A stretch of DNA of 6,678 nucleotides from Paenibacillus sp. (GTDB taxonomy: Bacteria; Bacillota; Bacilli; Paenibacillales; Paenibacillaceae), in NCBI GenBank assembly GCA_029256665.1, contig JAQSXN010000225.1, positions 1 through 6,678 of the forward strand, written 5' to 3'. The notes under the pieces were generated by a model. The model was given only the letters and a program-made list of their open reading frames with translations. It was not told the DNA's origin and made no database searches. The position numbers and the translations under genes were made by a program. The first letter of the stretch is position 1; every line of letters begins with the position of its first letter. Below, piece by piece: positions 1-6,025 of the stretch.

Positions 1-166
1 TGTAGGCGTTTCTTTGAGCAAAATAACCCAGCCGGGTCGCCGCGCCGATGACGCGCTCTCTCGTCGTATCGCTAACGCCTTCCTTGCCGGCCAGCGCCTT
101 TGACACAACGAATTTCGATACGCCCAGCGAATCGGCGATTTGTTGCATCGTTACCTTCTTCGACAT
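1..166 (-). CDS. LacI-family transcriptional regulator, N-terminal part (cut by window edge)
   Basis: The visible 55 residues form a LacI/GalR-type helix-turn-helix headpiece. It starts MSKKVTMQQIADSLGVSK, and the recognition helix follows as KFVVSKALAG (residues 18-27). The conserved GVS (29-31), TRERV (33-37) and LGY (44-46) follow. The hinge helix and sugar-binding domain lie beyond the window. The family binds operators as dimers in the cytoplasm and usually responds to a sugar or related metabolite. The residues matching LacI Tyr17, Gln18 and Arg22 are Lys18, Phe19 and Lys23, so operator preference may differ from common LacI/CcpA types. ATG is chosen because TTACCT on the plus strand (an AGGTAA/AAGGTG-like site) lies about 10 bases upstream and the headpiece begins at the usual place. 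The gene follows the SDR gene by 74 bases on the same strand with no terminator seen between them, so co-transcription is likely. The effector is unknown. Confidence 0.93.
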   Translation of the reverse strand, partial: MSKKVTMQQIADSLGVSKFVVSKALAGKEGVSDTTRERVIGAATRLGYFAQRNAY

Positions 167-240
167 GCTGCTAACGCACCTTACCTCTCCGTCTTCCTTC
201 TTCGCAGTACTCCCATACGGTTAGCTTCACCCAATGAGCG
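167..240 (-). other. Short gap between SDR gene and lacI-type gene
   Basis: This stretch of 74 bases holds the ribosome binding site of the regulator gene (AAGGTG at 177-182 on the minus strand). I see no convincing terminator and no clear promoter, which supports read-through from the SDR gene. A 6-base inverted repeat GCTAAC/GTTAGC flanks about 44 bases and is too weak to call. Confidence 0.5.
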
Positions 241-1002
241 TTATATGGCCGGCATCACATTGCCGCCGTTCACCGGAATATACGCGCCTGTAATAAAGCT
301 CGATAAATCGGAGGCAAGGAACAACACGGCATTGGCGATTTCTTGGTCGGTGCCTCTACGTTTCAACGGCACGTTGCGGCTGTAACCCTCGTTGACCTCG
401 TTGCCGCTTTCCCGGTCGCGTTCGCTAATCGTCCATCCCGGCGCGATCTGGTTGACGGTAATGCCGTGTTCGCCAACCTCTCTCGCAAGCACGCGATAGA
501 TGCCGTCCATGCCTCGTTTGCCGGCCGTATAGGCGGATTGGGTCGCGAAGTTTTGCATCGCGCATTCCGTATTGATGCCGATAAAGCGCCCTGCTCCACG
601 CTCGATCATAGCCGGAGCAAATGCTTTGGCCAGGTAGACGCTTTGCATGACGCAGGATTGGAACTGGCTTTCGTAATCGCTTGCCGGCTGCTCCAATATG
701 CTCGTCCAACCATACTGAATGACCGCATTGGCCACGACGATATCGACATGTCCCAACGTCGCATCCGCTTGCGCCTTGATCGCCATGATCTGCTCTTCGC
801 TGGTAATATCCGCTTTCGCGATTATCGCCGAGACGCCTTTCGCCGCGATTTCCTCCTGCAGCTCCAGTGCTTTGCTTTCATTGTTATTGTAATGAATGAT
901 GATATTGGCTCCGCTGTCCGCTAGCGTACGTGCCATGACGCGGCCCAAATCCCCCGTTGCCCCGGTAATCAATGCCGTTTTCCCGCTCAAATCGATGTTC
1001 AT
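241..1002 (-). CDS. SDR-family oxidoreductase, 253 aa
   Basis: This is a full-length classical short-chain dehydrogenase/reductase, expected to be a soluble NAD(P)(H)-dependent oxidoreductase. The Rossmann glycine motif is TGATGDLG (residues 13-20). The segment after beta-2 reads IIIHYNNNESKA (34-45) with no acidic residue at the strand end, which suggests NADP(H). The catalytic Tyr158 and Lys162 lie in YTAGK, and PGW (188-190) and the C-terminal TGAYIPVNGG (238-247) match the family. Two positions are odd: the usual NAG motif reads NAV (92-94), and the residue 13 before the Tyr, normally Ser, is Thr145. The start at 1002 is chosen over an in-frame ATG at 1050 because GGGAGG lies 8 bases upstream and because the likely transcription start is near 1042. 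The substrate is unknown; the LacI-type neighbour hints at a sugar, polyol or related compound. FabG-like annotation is possible, but the motif changes argue against a housekeeping FabG. Confidence 0.93.
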   Translation of the reverse strand: MNIDLSGKTALITGATGDLGRVMARTLADSGANIIIHYNNNESKALELQEEIAAKGVSAIIAKADITSEEQIMAIKAQADATLGHVDIVVANAVIQYGWTSILEQPASDYESQFQSCVMQSVYLAKAFAPAMIERGAGRFIGINTECAMQNFATQSAYTAGKRGMDGIYRVLAREVGEHGITVNQIAPGWTISERDRESGNEVNEGYSRNVPLKRRGTDQEIANAVLFLASDLSSFITGAYIPVNGGNVMPAI

Positions 1003-1010
1003 TTCATCTG

Positions 1011-1016
1011 CCTCCC
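1011..1016 (-). promoter_or_regulatory. Ribosome binding site of the SDR gene
   Basis: On the minus strand this reads GGGAGG, 8 bases before the ATG at 1002. It decides the start codon: the upstream in-frame ATG at 1050 has no comparable site and overlaps the proposed -10 box. Confidence 0.8.
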
Positions 1017-1048
1017 ATGCTTCCTCGTTATAATTTGTTATTGAATTC

Positions 1049-1077
1049 ATTATTAGTTATGCTACCGGTAAAATCAA
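1049..1077 (-). promoter_or_regulatory. Predicted sigma-A-type promoter of the SDR-lacI unit
   Basis: On the minus strand a -35 box TTGATT (1072-1077, four of six to TTGACA) is followed by a 17-base spacer and a -10 box AATAAT (1049-1054, five of six to TATAAT). The predicted transcript start is near 1042, leaving a leader of about 40 bases before the SDR ATG. The site lies just downstream of the terminator of the ABC operon, as expected for a new transcription unit. This is pattern reading only. A second -10-like TATAAC lies at 1028-1033 but has no matching -35. Confidence 0.6.
1061..1074. promoter_or_regulatory. Candidate operator, palindrome TACCGGTA inside the promoter spacer
   Basis: The perfect 8-base palindrome TACCGGTA (1063-1070) has the central CpG typical of LacI/GalR-family operators. 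It sits between the -35 and -10 boxes of the SDR promoter, where binding would block RNA polymerase. Symmetry outside the core is weak: two mismatched positions and then a matching A/T pair and T/A pair. A LacI-family gene is the second gene of the unit. Assignment as its operator is inference; an 8-base palindrome can occur by chance. Confidence 0.35.
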
Positions 1078-1110
1078 CTCCAAAGTGGTTCCACCGACTA
1101 CGCGCTAATG

Positions 1111-1165
1111 AAGAAAAGGCGTGCCCCAAAGTCATCAAAATGATAACCTTCGGGACAGCGCCTTT
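1111..1165 (-). terminator. Intrinsic terminator of the ABC transporter operon
   Basis: In minus-strand RNA, 1165-1142 pairs with 1136-1115 to give about 22 base pairs around a 5-base loop (AUUUU). There are two single-base bulges (1158 and 1147). The lower stem is AAAGGCG/CGCCUUU, and the tail reads UUUUCUU. Three pairs (1155-1124, 1151-1128, 1145-1133) are G.U in this RNA but would be A.C mismatches in plus-strand RNA, so the structure is built for minus-strand transcripts. It begins 20 bases after the stop of the second ATPase gene, which places the operon end here. The U-tract is short, but the stem is long. Confidence 0.85.
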
Positions 1166-1184
1166 ACTGTTTCGAATATGCCGT

Positions 1185-2090
1185 TTACTCCTGGCCGTCT
1201 TCAGACTCCGCCTTCGCCTCCGGAGGCAGAAGCACGATTCGACCCTCGTTCAGCTCCACGCGAACCTTGTTCGTATTGCGGACGCCGATGGATTCCAGAT
1301 AACCCGCGGGCACCTGCAGACGGCCCGCTTTGTCGAGAATCGCGTATTCGACGTGGGATTCTTCCTCATGCGCCTGCTCCTCTTCCATTGCCGCCAGCTC
1401 TTCCGCGTAGGAACGTTTGCGCAGCATTTCCGACGAGATCTTGCCGTCGCGGATCGCGGCTACCCGGTCGACCTTCTTCGCGAGCTCCGGATCATGCGTG
1501 ACGATGACGATCGTGATGCCGATGGAGCGGTTAAGCTCGCGGAACAAATCCAAGATCTGATTGGACATCTTGGAGTCGACCGAGCCTGTCGGTTCGTCCG
1601 CGAGCAACAGCTTGGGGTGGTTCGCGAGCGCGATCGCGATGGCGACCCGCTGCTGCTCGCCGCCCGAAAGCTGGTACAGCTTGTTGCCAGCCCGGTGGCT
1701 CAGACCGACGGCATCGAGAAGCTCCTTCGCTCTCCATCGCTTGCGCCTGCCCGTCAATAGAATCGGAAGCTCCACGTTCTCCAGCGCTGTGAGATACGGG
1801 ATGAGATTGCGGGCGTTGTTCTGCCAGACAAAGCCGACGCTCTCCCTCTTGTAGCGGACGAGATCGCGTTCGGTAAACTTCAGCATATCCTTGCCGTCGA
1901 CGGTCAGCTTGCCTGCCGTCGGCTTGTCGAGTCCGCCGAGCATGTTAAGCAGCGTCGACTTGCCGCTGCCGCTGTTGCCGATAATCGCCATCAGCTCTCC
2001 CGCTTCGATCTGAAGGTCGAGACCTTGCAGGGCGAACACCTCGAGATCGGCCGTTTTGTATATTTTCACAAGTCCTTCGCAATGAATCAT
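1185..2090 (-). CDS. ABC transporter ATP-binding protein with C-terminal AbrB-like domain, 301 aa
   Basis: This is a cytoplasmic ATPase subunit of the MacB/LolD type with all nucleotide-binding motifs: Walker [10 protein letters not shown] (38-46), Q-loop Gln90, signature LSGGEQQR (141-148), Walker B LLLADE (161-166), D-loop SVDS (170-173) and switch His199. Usual family members end near residue 220-230. Here an acidic, Glu-rich linker (about 229-246) leads into a segment at 248-289 that reads like an AbrB/SpoVT swapped-hairpin domain: [10 protein letters not shown], then IGV, then KVRVEL and GRIVLLP. Compared with B. subtilis AbrB, the GR arginine is kept (Arg257), but the positions of Arg8, Arg23 and Arg24 are Ala250, Leu265 and Glu266, so DNA binding looks doubtful and dimerisation or a protein contact more likely. 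The ATG has GGAGG 8 bases upstream, inside the end of the permease gene, whose stop lies 3 bases before this start; translation is probably coupled. It is the last gene of the operon. Confidence 0.95.
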   Translation of the reverse strand: MIHCEGLVKIYKTADLEVFALQGLDLQIEAGELMAIIGNSGSGKSTLLNMLGGLDKPTAGKLTVDGKDMLKFTERDLVRYKRESVGFVWQNNARNLIPYLTALENVELPILLTGRRKRWRAKELLDAVGLSHRAGNKLYQLSGGEQQRVAIAIALANHPKLLLADEPTGSVDSKMSNQILDLFRELNRSIGITIVIVTHDPELAKKVDRVAAIRDGKISSEMLRKRSYAEELAAMEEEQAHEEESHVEYAILDKAGRLQVPAGYLESIGVRNTNKVRVELNEGRIVLLPPEAKAESEDGQE

Positions 2091-2093
2091 CTC

Positions 2094-4973
2094 TTAGTCC
2101 TCCCCGAGCTTGAGCGCTTGATGGATCCGCAGGCGCGACAGCATGTACGCGAGAATGCCGAGACCGATGATCAGCATCAATCCGACCATGATATAGATCC
2201 GGATATAATCGGCGGCTTCGAATTTCACCATAAACGGCGGCACGAGGCTGCTCGGATTAAAGGCGATCTGGAAGTTCGGCACGTACAGCCAGCTGGCCGC
2301 GTTGCCGACGATGACGCCCAGCAGCACGGCAACGCCGGAGGTTAGAAGCTGCTCGGCGGCAAGCATCGCGATCAGATTGCGGACGGACAGGCCGATGGCC
2401 CGCAGTATGCCGTTCTGCAGTGTTCTTCCGCGAAGCGATAGCACCCAATACAGCAGGAAGCCGATAAAGCTGACCAGAATCGCGAGCACGAATCCGAGCG
2501 TAAGCACGCCGTTCAGCGCCAGCAGGAACGGATCGTTTTTGGCCTGGACCAACTGCTCGCGGGTATTGACGATTCGGCTGACGGACAACTTTTCCTCCTC
2601 TATGCCCTTATACACTTCCGCCGTCGATACGTCCGGGTTAAGCTTAAGCCAGACGTCGTAAGGCTCCAGCGCCAGCTGCACTTGAATGCGGGGCAGATGC
2701 CCGACGATCAGCATCGGCGCGTTGTCTGCCGCCTCGTCGCTTACGTTAACGGAACCGAGCGGCGGATTGGGATTAAAGGTCGGAAAATAATCGATGACGC
2801 CGTAAACCTTGAATGGCTGCTGCGTAACCTCCTGCCATCCGATCCAGATCGTGTCGCCCGGGCTGAGCCCCTTCTGTTCGGCAAGCGTGCGGGAGATGAG
2901 CACGGAGCTCGTGTCCGGCGCGATCAGATTCAAATAATCGTTAAGCGTGTAATCCAGCAATCCATCGCGGAACCAGGTCGTCATGCCGAATTCGTTGGTG
3001 TCGATGCCGATTAGCGTCGCAACGCCGGAGACCTCGTTAGCGTAGAAGCTGGCCTCCTTCTTGGTGAACACTTTGGCTGCGTGAAGGGCGCCGGGCAATT
3101 CCTTGAACGGCTCGAACGCGGGCTCCAAGTAATGGATTTCGCTCGGAGCCGCCGCCGGAGCGGCTTCCTCCGGTCCGCCAGGCCCTCCCGGCGGAGGCGC
3201 GTCGTTGACCCAGTTTACGCTCAGCACCATATCGGCTCCGTTGCCGTACCTAATCCTGTCCTCGGTATTGGAATTGATCGTTCTCGCGGCGGATGCGCTG
3301 AACACGCCCGTTGCGATCGTCATGATTAAGAAAATCATCAGAAATTGATATTGGCTGCTGGATCGGCCGACCTGAATCAATGTCGCGTACAGCGAAGGCG
3401 GCCACCACTTCTTGCCAATCCAATAGACGGCTTTCAGAATCCACGGATATAACCGCAGCAGCAGCAAACCCGCCCCCATAATAAACAATGCGGGCACGAT
3501 GAATTGCAGCGGATCGATCGCCAAGTCCTTGGCGTTAAGCCCCAGCGCTTGCAAATCATCCTGCCGCTTGCGGAACGTATACAAACCGTAAATCGCTAAC
3601 CCTAGCGTAATGACGTCGAGGAACATCTTATGCCAAAGCGGACTTCCCGTAAGCCTCGCGGATTGCTGCTTGTGGCTTACGATGCTTACCCGCGTCGCCA
3701 TCACGATGGGGATGATGACGATGACCAGGCACGCGGCGGCCGCGATTGCGGCAAAGCGGTAGGACTCCTCCGTAACGCGGACCGGCAGGCTCACCCTTTG
3801 CACGAACGAGAGGAAGCCGTTAGATGCCCCGAGCACCTCGGTCAACAATGCGCCAATGAACGGAGCGAGCCCGAAGGCCACGCCGCATAACAAGACGCCT
3901 TCGGTCAAATAGGCTCCGACGACTTGCCATCTGGCGGCGCCGCGGCTCCGCAGCACGGCGATTTCATTGCGTTGGCGACCCGCGATCAGATTGGAAACCA
4001 TGAACATATAGAACGCCAGCATGAGAAGAATCGGCACGTTAAGCGCCCACATCAACGTACGGAGCTGCTCCGCGCGCTCCTGATACACGCTGATCGTATT
4101 CAGCGCCTTCGTCTCGGAGCCCATCTGGTATTGCGAATAACTGCGCCCTATCGCCGTCTTGATTGCTTCGTGCGCCGCCACGAAAGGCTCCACGTTGCGG
4201 AGCTCCATCTTGGTGTAATCCATGACGACGTACCAGCCTGCCCCGCTCATAGGCAGCACGCCTGCGCGAAGCAGCACTTGCTCGCCGGCGGCAAACGGCA
4301 TGAGGAACGAGGTGTTCATGTCGCTCAGATTGCCGAAACGGAAGTACGGGTCGTCATCCTCCAGCTTCTGAATGACGCCTACCGGCTTGAGCTGTACTTT
4401 TGACGCCGCCTTCTTGTCCTCCACGACGAACACTTTGTCCAGAACCGTCTTGTAATGGCTAAGCCCGCTCTCCGTGACCAACACTTCGTAGACGCCGTCT
4501 ACGGGCGCCGCGGATGGGAGCCGTCCGTCCTTGAGCTTGATATGATCTTCCAAGCCTTGATACGATTTGACCGTCACCCACTGCTGATTGTCGTCCGATA
4601 TGGGATTAGGATCGTCCGCCTGCTTCATCCGCAGCGACATGGACTGCAGGCTGGCGACAAGCTCCTGAACGGGCAAGCCGAACGATTCCGCTCCCGTTCC
4701 GCGCATATAGCCGTCAACCTGGTCGTATTTGGCATTGATCTGCTCCAGCGTTTCATTAGTTACAAATACGTTCGAATAATGAGTGCCCGGGTATTGATTG
4801 GAGGTGGTCTGCAACTGTTCCAGGTCCTTGATCAGCATCCGCGACAGCACGGCTTCCGAATAGATCGGCATGCTGCTGACAAGCGCCACGGAGATCAGGA
4901 TGCCCATGAAGAGGCTGGCGAGCAGCCATTTGTTCTGCACCATCTTGCGAATGATCATCACGAATAAAGCCAT
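2094..4973 (-). CDS. ABC transporter permease with two FtsX-like domains, 959 aa
   Basis: This is an integral membrane subunit of the MacB/LolCE/FtsX (type VII) class. I read about ten membrane segments: 16-37, 306-329, 351-378, 405-427, 450-466, 489-511, 541-562, 816-845, 864-893 and 922-945. Two large extracellular domains follow segment 1 (38-305) and segment 7 (563-815). After segments 2 and 8 come the cytoplasmic coupling segments typical of FtsX domains, RQRNEIAVLRSRGA (333-346) and LRGRTLQNGILRAIG (847-861). The protein is thus two FtsX-type halves fused in one chain, larger than MacB (about 650 residues). Extracellular domain 2 contains a Pro/Gly/Ala-rich stretch (592-610). ATG at 4973 is supported by GGGTGA 7 bases upstream. 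The adaptor gene ends 14 bases before it and an ATPase gene starts 3 bases after it, so the three products should form one complex. The substrate is unknown: peptide, lipid or antibiotic export, or force transmission without transport, are all possible. Confidence 0.93.
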   Translation of the reverse strand: MALFVMIIRKMVQNKWLLASLFMGILISVALVSSMPIYSEAVLSRMLIKDLEQLQTTSNQYPGTHYSNVFVTNETLEQINAKYDQVDGYMRGTGAESFGLPVQELVASLQSMSLRMKQADDPNPISDDNQQWVTVKSYQGLEDHIKLKDGRLPSAAPVDGVYEVLVTESGLSHYKTVLDKVFVVEDKKAASKVQLKPVGVIQKLEDDDPYFRFGNLSDMNTSFLMPFAAGEQVLLRAGVLPMSGAGWYVVMDYTKMELRNVEPFVAAHEAIKTAIGRSYSQYQMGSETKALNTISVYQERAEQLRTLMWALNVPILLMLAFYMFMVSNLIAGRQRNEIAVLRSRGAARWQVVGAYLTEGVLLCGVAFGLAPFIGALLTEVLGASNGFLSFVQRVSLPVRVTEESYRFAAIAAAACLVIVIIPIVMATRVSIVSHKQQSARLTGSPLWHKMFLDVITLGLAIYGLYTFRKRQDDLQALGLNAKDLAIDPLQFIVPALFIMGAGLLLLRLYPWILKAVYWIGKKWWPPSLYATLIQVGRSSSQYQFLMIFLIMTIATGVFSASAARTINSNTEDRIRYGNGADMVLSVNWVNDAPPPGGPGGPEEAAPAAAPSEIHYLEPAFEPFKELPGALHAAKVFTKKEASFYANEVSGVATLIGIDTNEFGMTTWFRDGLLDYTLNDYLNLIAPDTSSVLISRTLAEQKGLSPGDTIWIGWQEVTQQPFKVYGVIDYFPTFNPNPPLGSVNVSDEAADNAPMLIVGHLPRIQVQLALEPYDVWLKLNPDVSTAEVYKGIEEEKLSVSRIVNTREQLVQAKNDPFLLALNGVLTLGFVLAILVSFIGFLLYWVLSLRGRTLQNGILRAIGLSVRNLIAMLAAEQLLTSGVAVLLGVIVGNAASWLYVPNFQIAFNPSSLVPPFMVKFEAADYIRIYIMVGLMLIIGLGILAYMLSRLRIHQALKLGED
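2099..2103 (-). promoter_or_regulatory. Ribosome binding site of the second ATPase gene, inside the permease gene
   Basis: On the minus strand this is GGAGG, 8 bases before the ATG at 2090. It lies within the last codons of the permease gene, which fits coupled translation of permease and ATPase. Confidence 0.75.
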
Positions 4974-4987
4974 TTATTAGTCACCCG

Positions 4988-6025
4988 CTACGGAAGCACG
5001 ATTAACATGCCTTCCTCCAGCCCTTTCGTGATCTCGATATCCGTAGAACCTTTAATGCCCGTCTCCACGTCAACCTCGCGAATCTTGTCTCCTTCTTCGA
5101 GAATCCTGACGAACGTGCGGCCCAGATAGCTGCGCAGACCGCTGCGAGGAATAATGATTACGTCGTTGCGCTCCTGAAGCAGCACCTTCACATCCGCGCG
5201 CGTGCCGATCTCGGCGCCTTCCGGCAGCTTCCCGACTTCGACGAAGATCATCTTCGAGTTGCGCTCCTTGGCGATCGCATCCTCCGTGAACGGAGCCGAC
5301 GACGGCGTCTGGGCAACCTCTCCCACGAGTTCGACGTTTCCATCGAAGACCAGTTCCGCCTTGGCGCCGACGCTCACGAGACTGACGTCCGGCGATCCGT
5401 CCGTTTGGAACGCGAGGCGCAGCTTGCCCGGATCCGCCACGACGACGAGCGTGTCGAATTCGCGAACGGGATCGCCTTCCTTCAGCTCGGCCACGTACGT
5501 CACTTGACCATCCATCTCGGCCTTAAGCAGCTTGCCGTCCAGCGCGGCCTCCAGCCGCTCGTATCTCAGCCGGTCAATGTCGTATTGCAACTGGGCGACC
5601 CTCAGGCCTTCGCTGTCTCCGTTCTGCTTCGCCGCTTTTAATGCTTGGTTCGACTTAGTCATGTTAAGTTCCAACTGCTTGAGCTCGATGTCCATATCGC
5701 CCGTATCAAGACTGATAAGAGGATCTCCTATCTTGACCGTATCCCCCGCCTTGACGAGCACTTCCTTCACGATTCCGCCGCCGGCTTTGAACTGCATGGA
5801 ATCGGTGAAATAAGACTCCAGCGTGCCGTTGCCTCGAATCTCCTGCGTAATGCGCCCCTTCACGACCTCGACCGTCCGGTAGTTCTCTTGCGGCGGCTTG
5901 ACGAGCGGCGGCTTAAGCGGTTCTTCTTCCGCCGGCAGCAGCGAGCAGCCCGCCAGCGACAATGCGGCGGCCATCGCCGCCGCGACGACGGCAATCCTGT
6001 TGATTCGTTTAGCTCGGAACGACAA
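4988..6025 (-). CDS. Lipoprotein adaptor subunit of efflux ABC system (MacA/HlyD-like), 345 aa
   Basis: This is an extracytoplasmic adaptor of the RND/HlyD membrane-fusion family. With the TTG start it begins with a basic stretch (RAKRINR), a hydrophobic helix (11-24) and a lipobox LAGC with Cys27, so it should be lipid-anchored on the outer face of the membrane. A Pro-rich tether follows (31-45). Next come the first half of a lipoyl-like domain (about 78-110, GGGIVKEVLVKAGDTVKIGDP), a short helical hairpin (about 110-163), the second lipoyl half (about 165-195, with AEMDGQVTYV), a beta-barrel (about 200-285) and a membrane-proximal domain to the end. The TTG at 6025 is preferred because GGAGG lies 9 bases upstream. 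ATGs at 6034, 6046 and 6052 are in frame, but 6034 touches that site directly and 6052 has none. The 5' end overlaps the first ATPase gene by 17 bases. It probably links substrate or envelope partners to the permease encoded next. Confidence 0.92.
   Translation of the reverse strand: MSFRAKRINRIAVVAAAMAAALSLAGCSLLPAEEEPLKPPLVKPPQENYRTVEVVKGRITQEIRGNGTLESYFTDSMQFKAGGGIVKEVLVKAGDTVKIGDPLISLDTGDMDIELKQLELNMTKSNQALKAAKQNGDSEGLRVAQLQYDIDRLRYERLEAALDGKLLKAEMDGQVTYVAELKEGDPVREFDTLVVVADPGKLRLAFQTDGSPDVSLVSVGAKAELVFDGNVELVGEVAQTPSSAPFTEDAIAKERNSKMIFVEVGKLPEGAEIGTRADVKVLLQERNDVIIIPRSGLRSYLGRTFVRILEEGDKIREVDVETGIKGSTDIEITKGLEEGMLIVLP

Noticed and set aside
170..227. GCTAAC ... GTTAGC inverted repeat between the SDR and regulator genes
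   Set aside because: It has only 6 bases per arm and about a 44-base loop with no U-tract, so it is not a credible terminator or operator.
343..924. Plus-strand open frame of 193 codons opposite the SDR gene
   Set aside because: It lies entirely within the SDR gene, shows no family motif, and its composition is that of a complementary-strand frame.
1043..1048. GAATTC with flanking T/A, an 8-base palindrome near the predicted transcript start
   Set aside because: Symmetry stops at TGAATTCA and there is no central CpG or second copy; it is likely chance in an AT-rich stretch.
1588..1680. Sequence similarity between this stretch and 6175-6260, as if a repeat
   Set aside because: Both encode the signature and Walker B region of related ABC ATPases; the match reflects gene homology, not a mobile or structural repeat.
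972..1760. Long plus-strand open frame opposite the second ATPase gene (262 codons)
   Set aside because: It runs antisense to a gene with all ABC motifs, crosses the terminator, shows no recognisable domain, and is Arg/Leu-rich as expected for a shadow frame in GC-rich DNA.
3924..4967. Plus-strand open frames (159 and 170 codons) opposite the permease gene
   Set aside because: They are His/Arg-rich shadow frames without a ribosome binding site or domain pattern; the minus strand encodes a clear FtsX permease.
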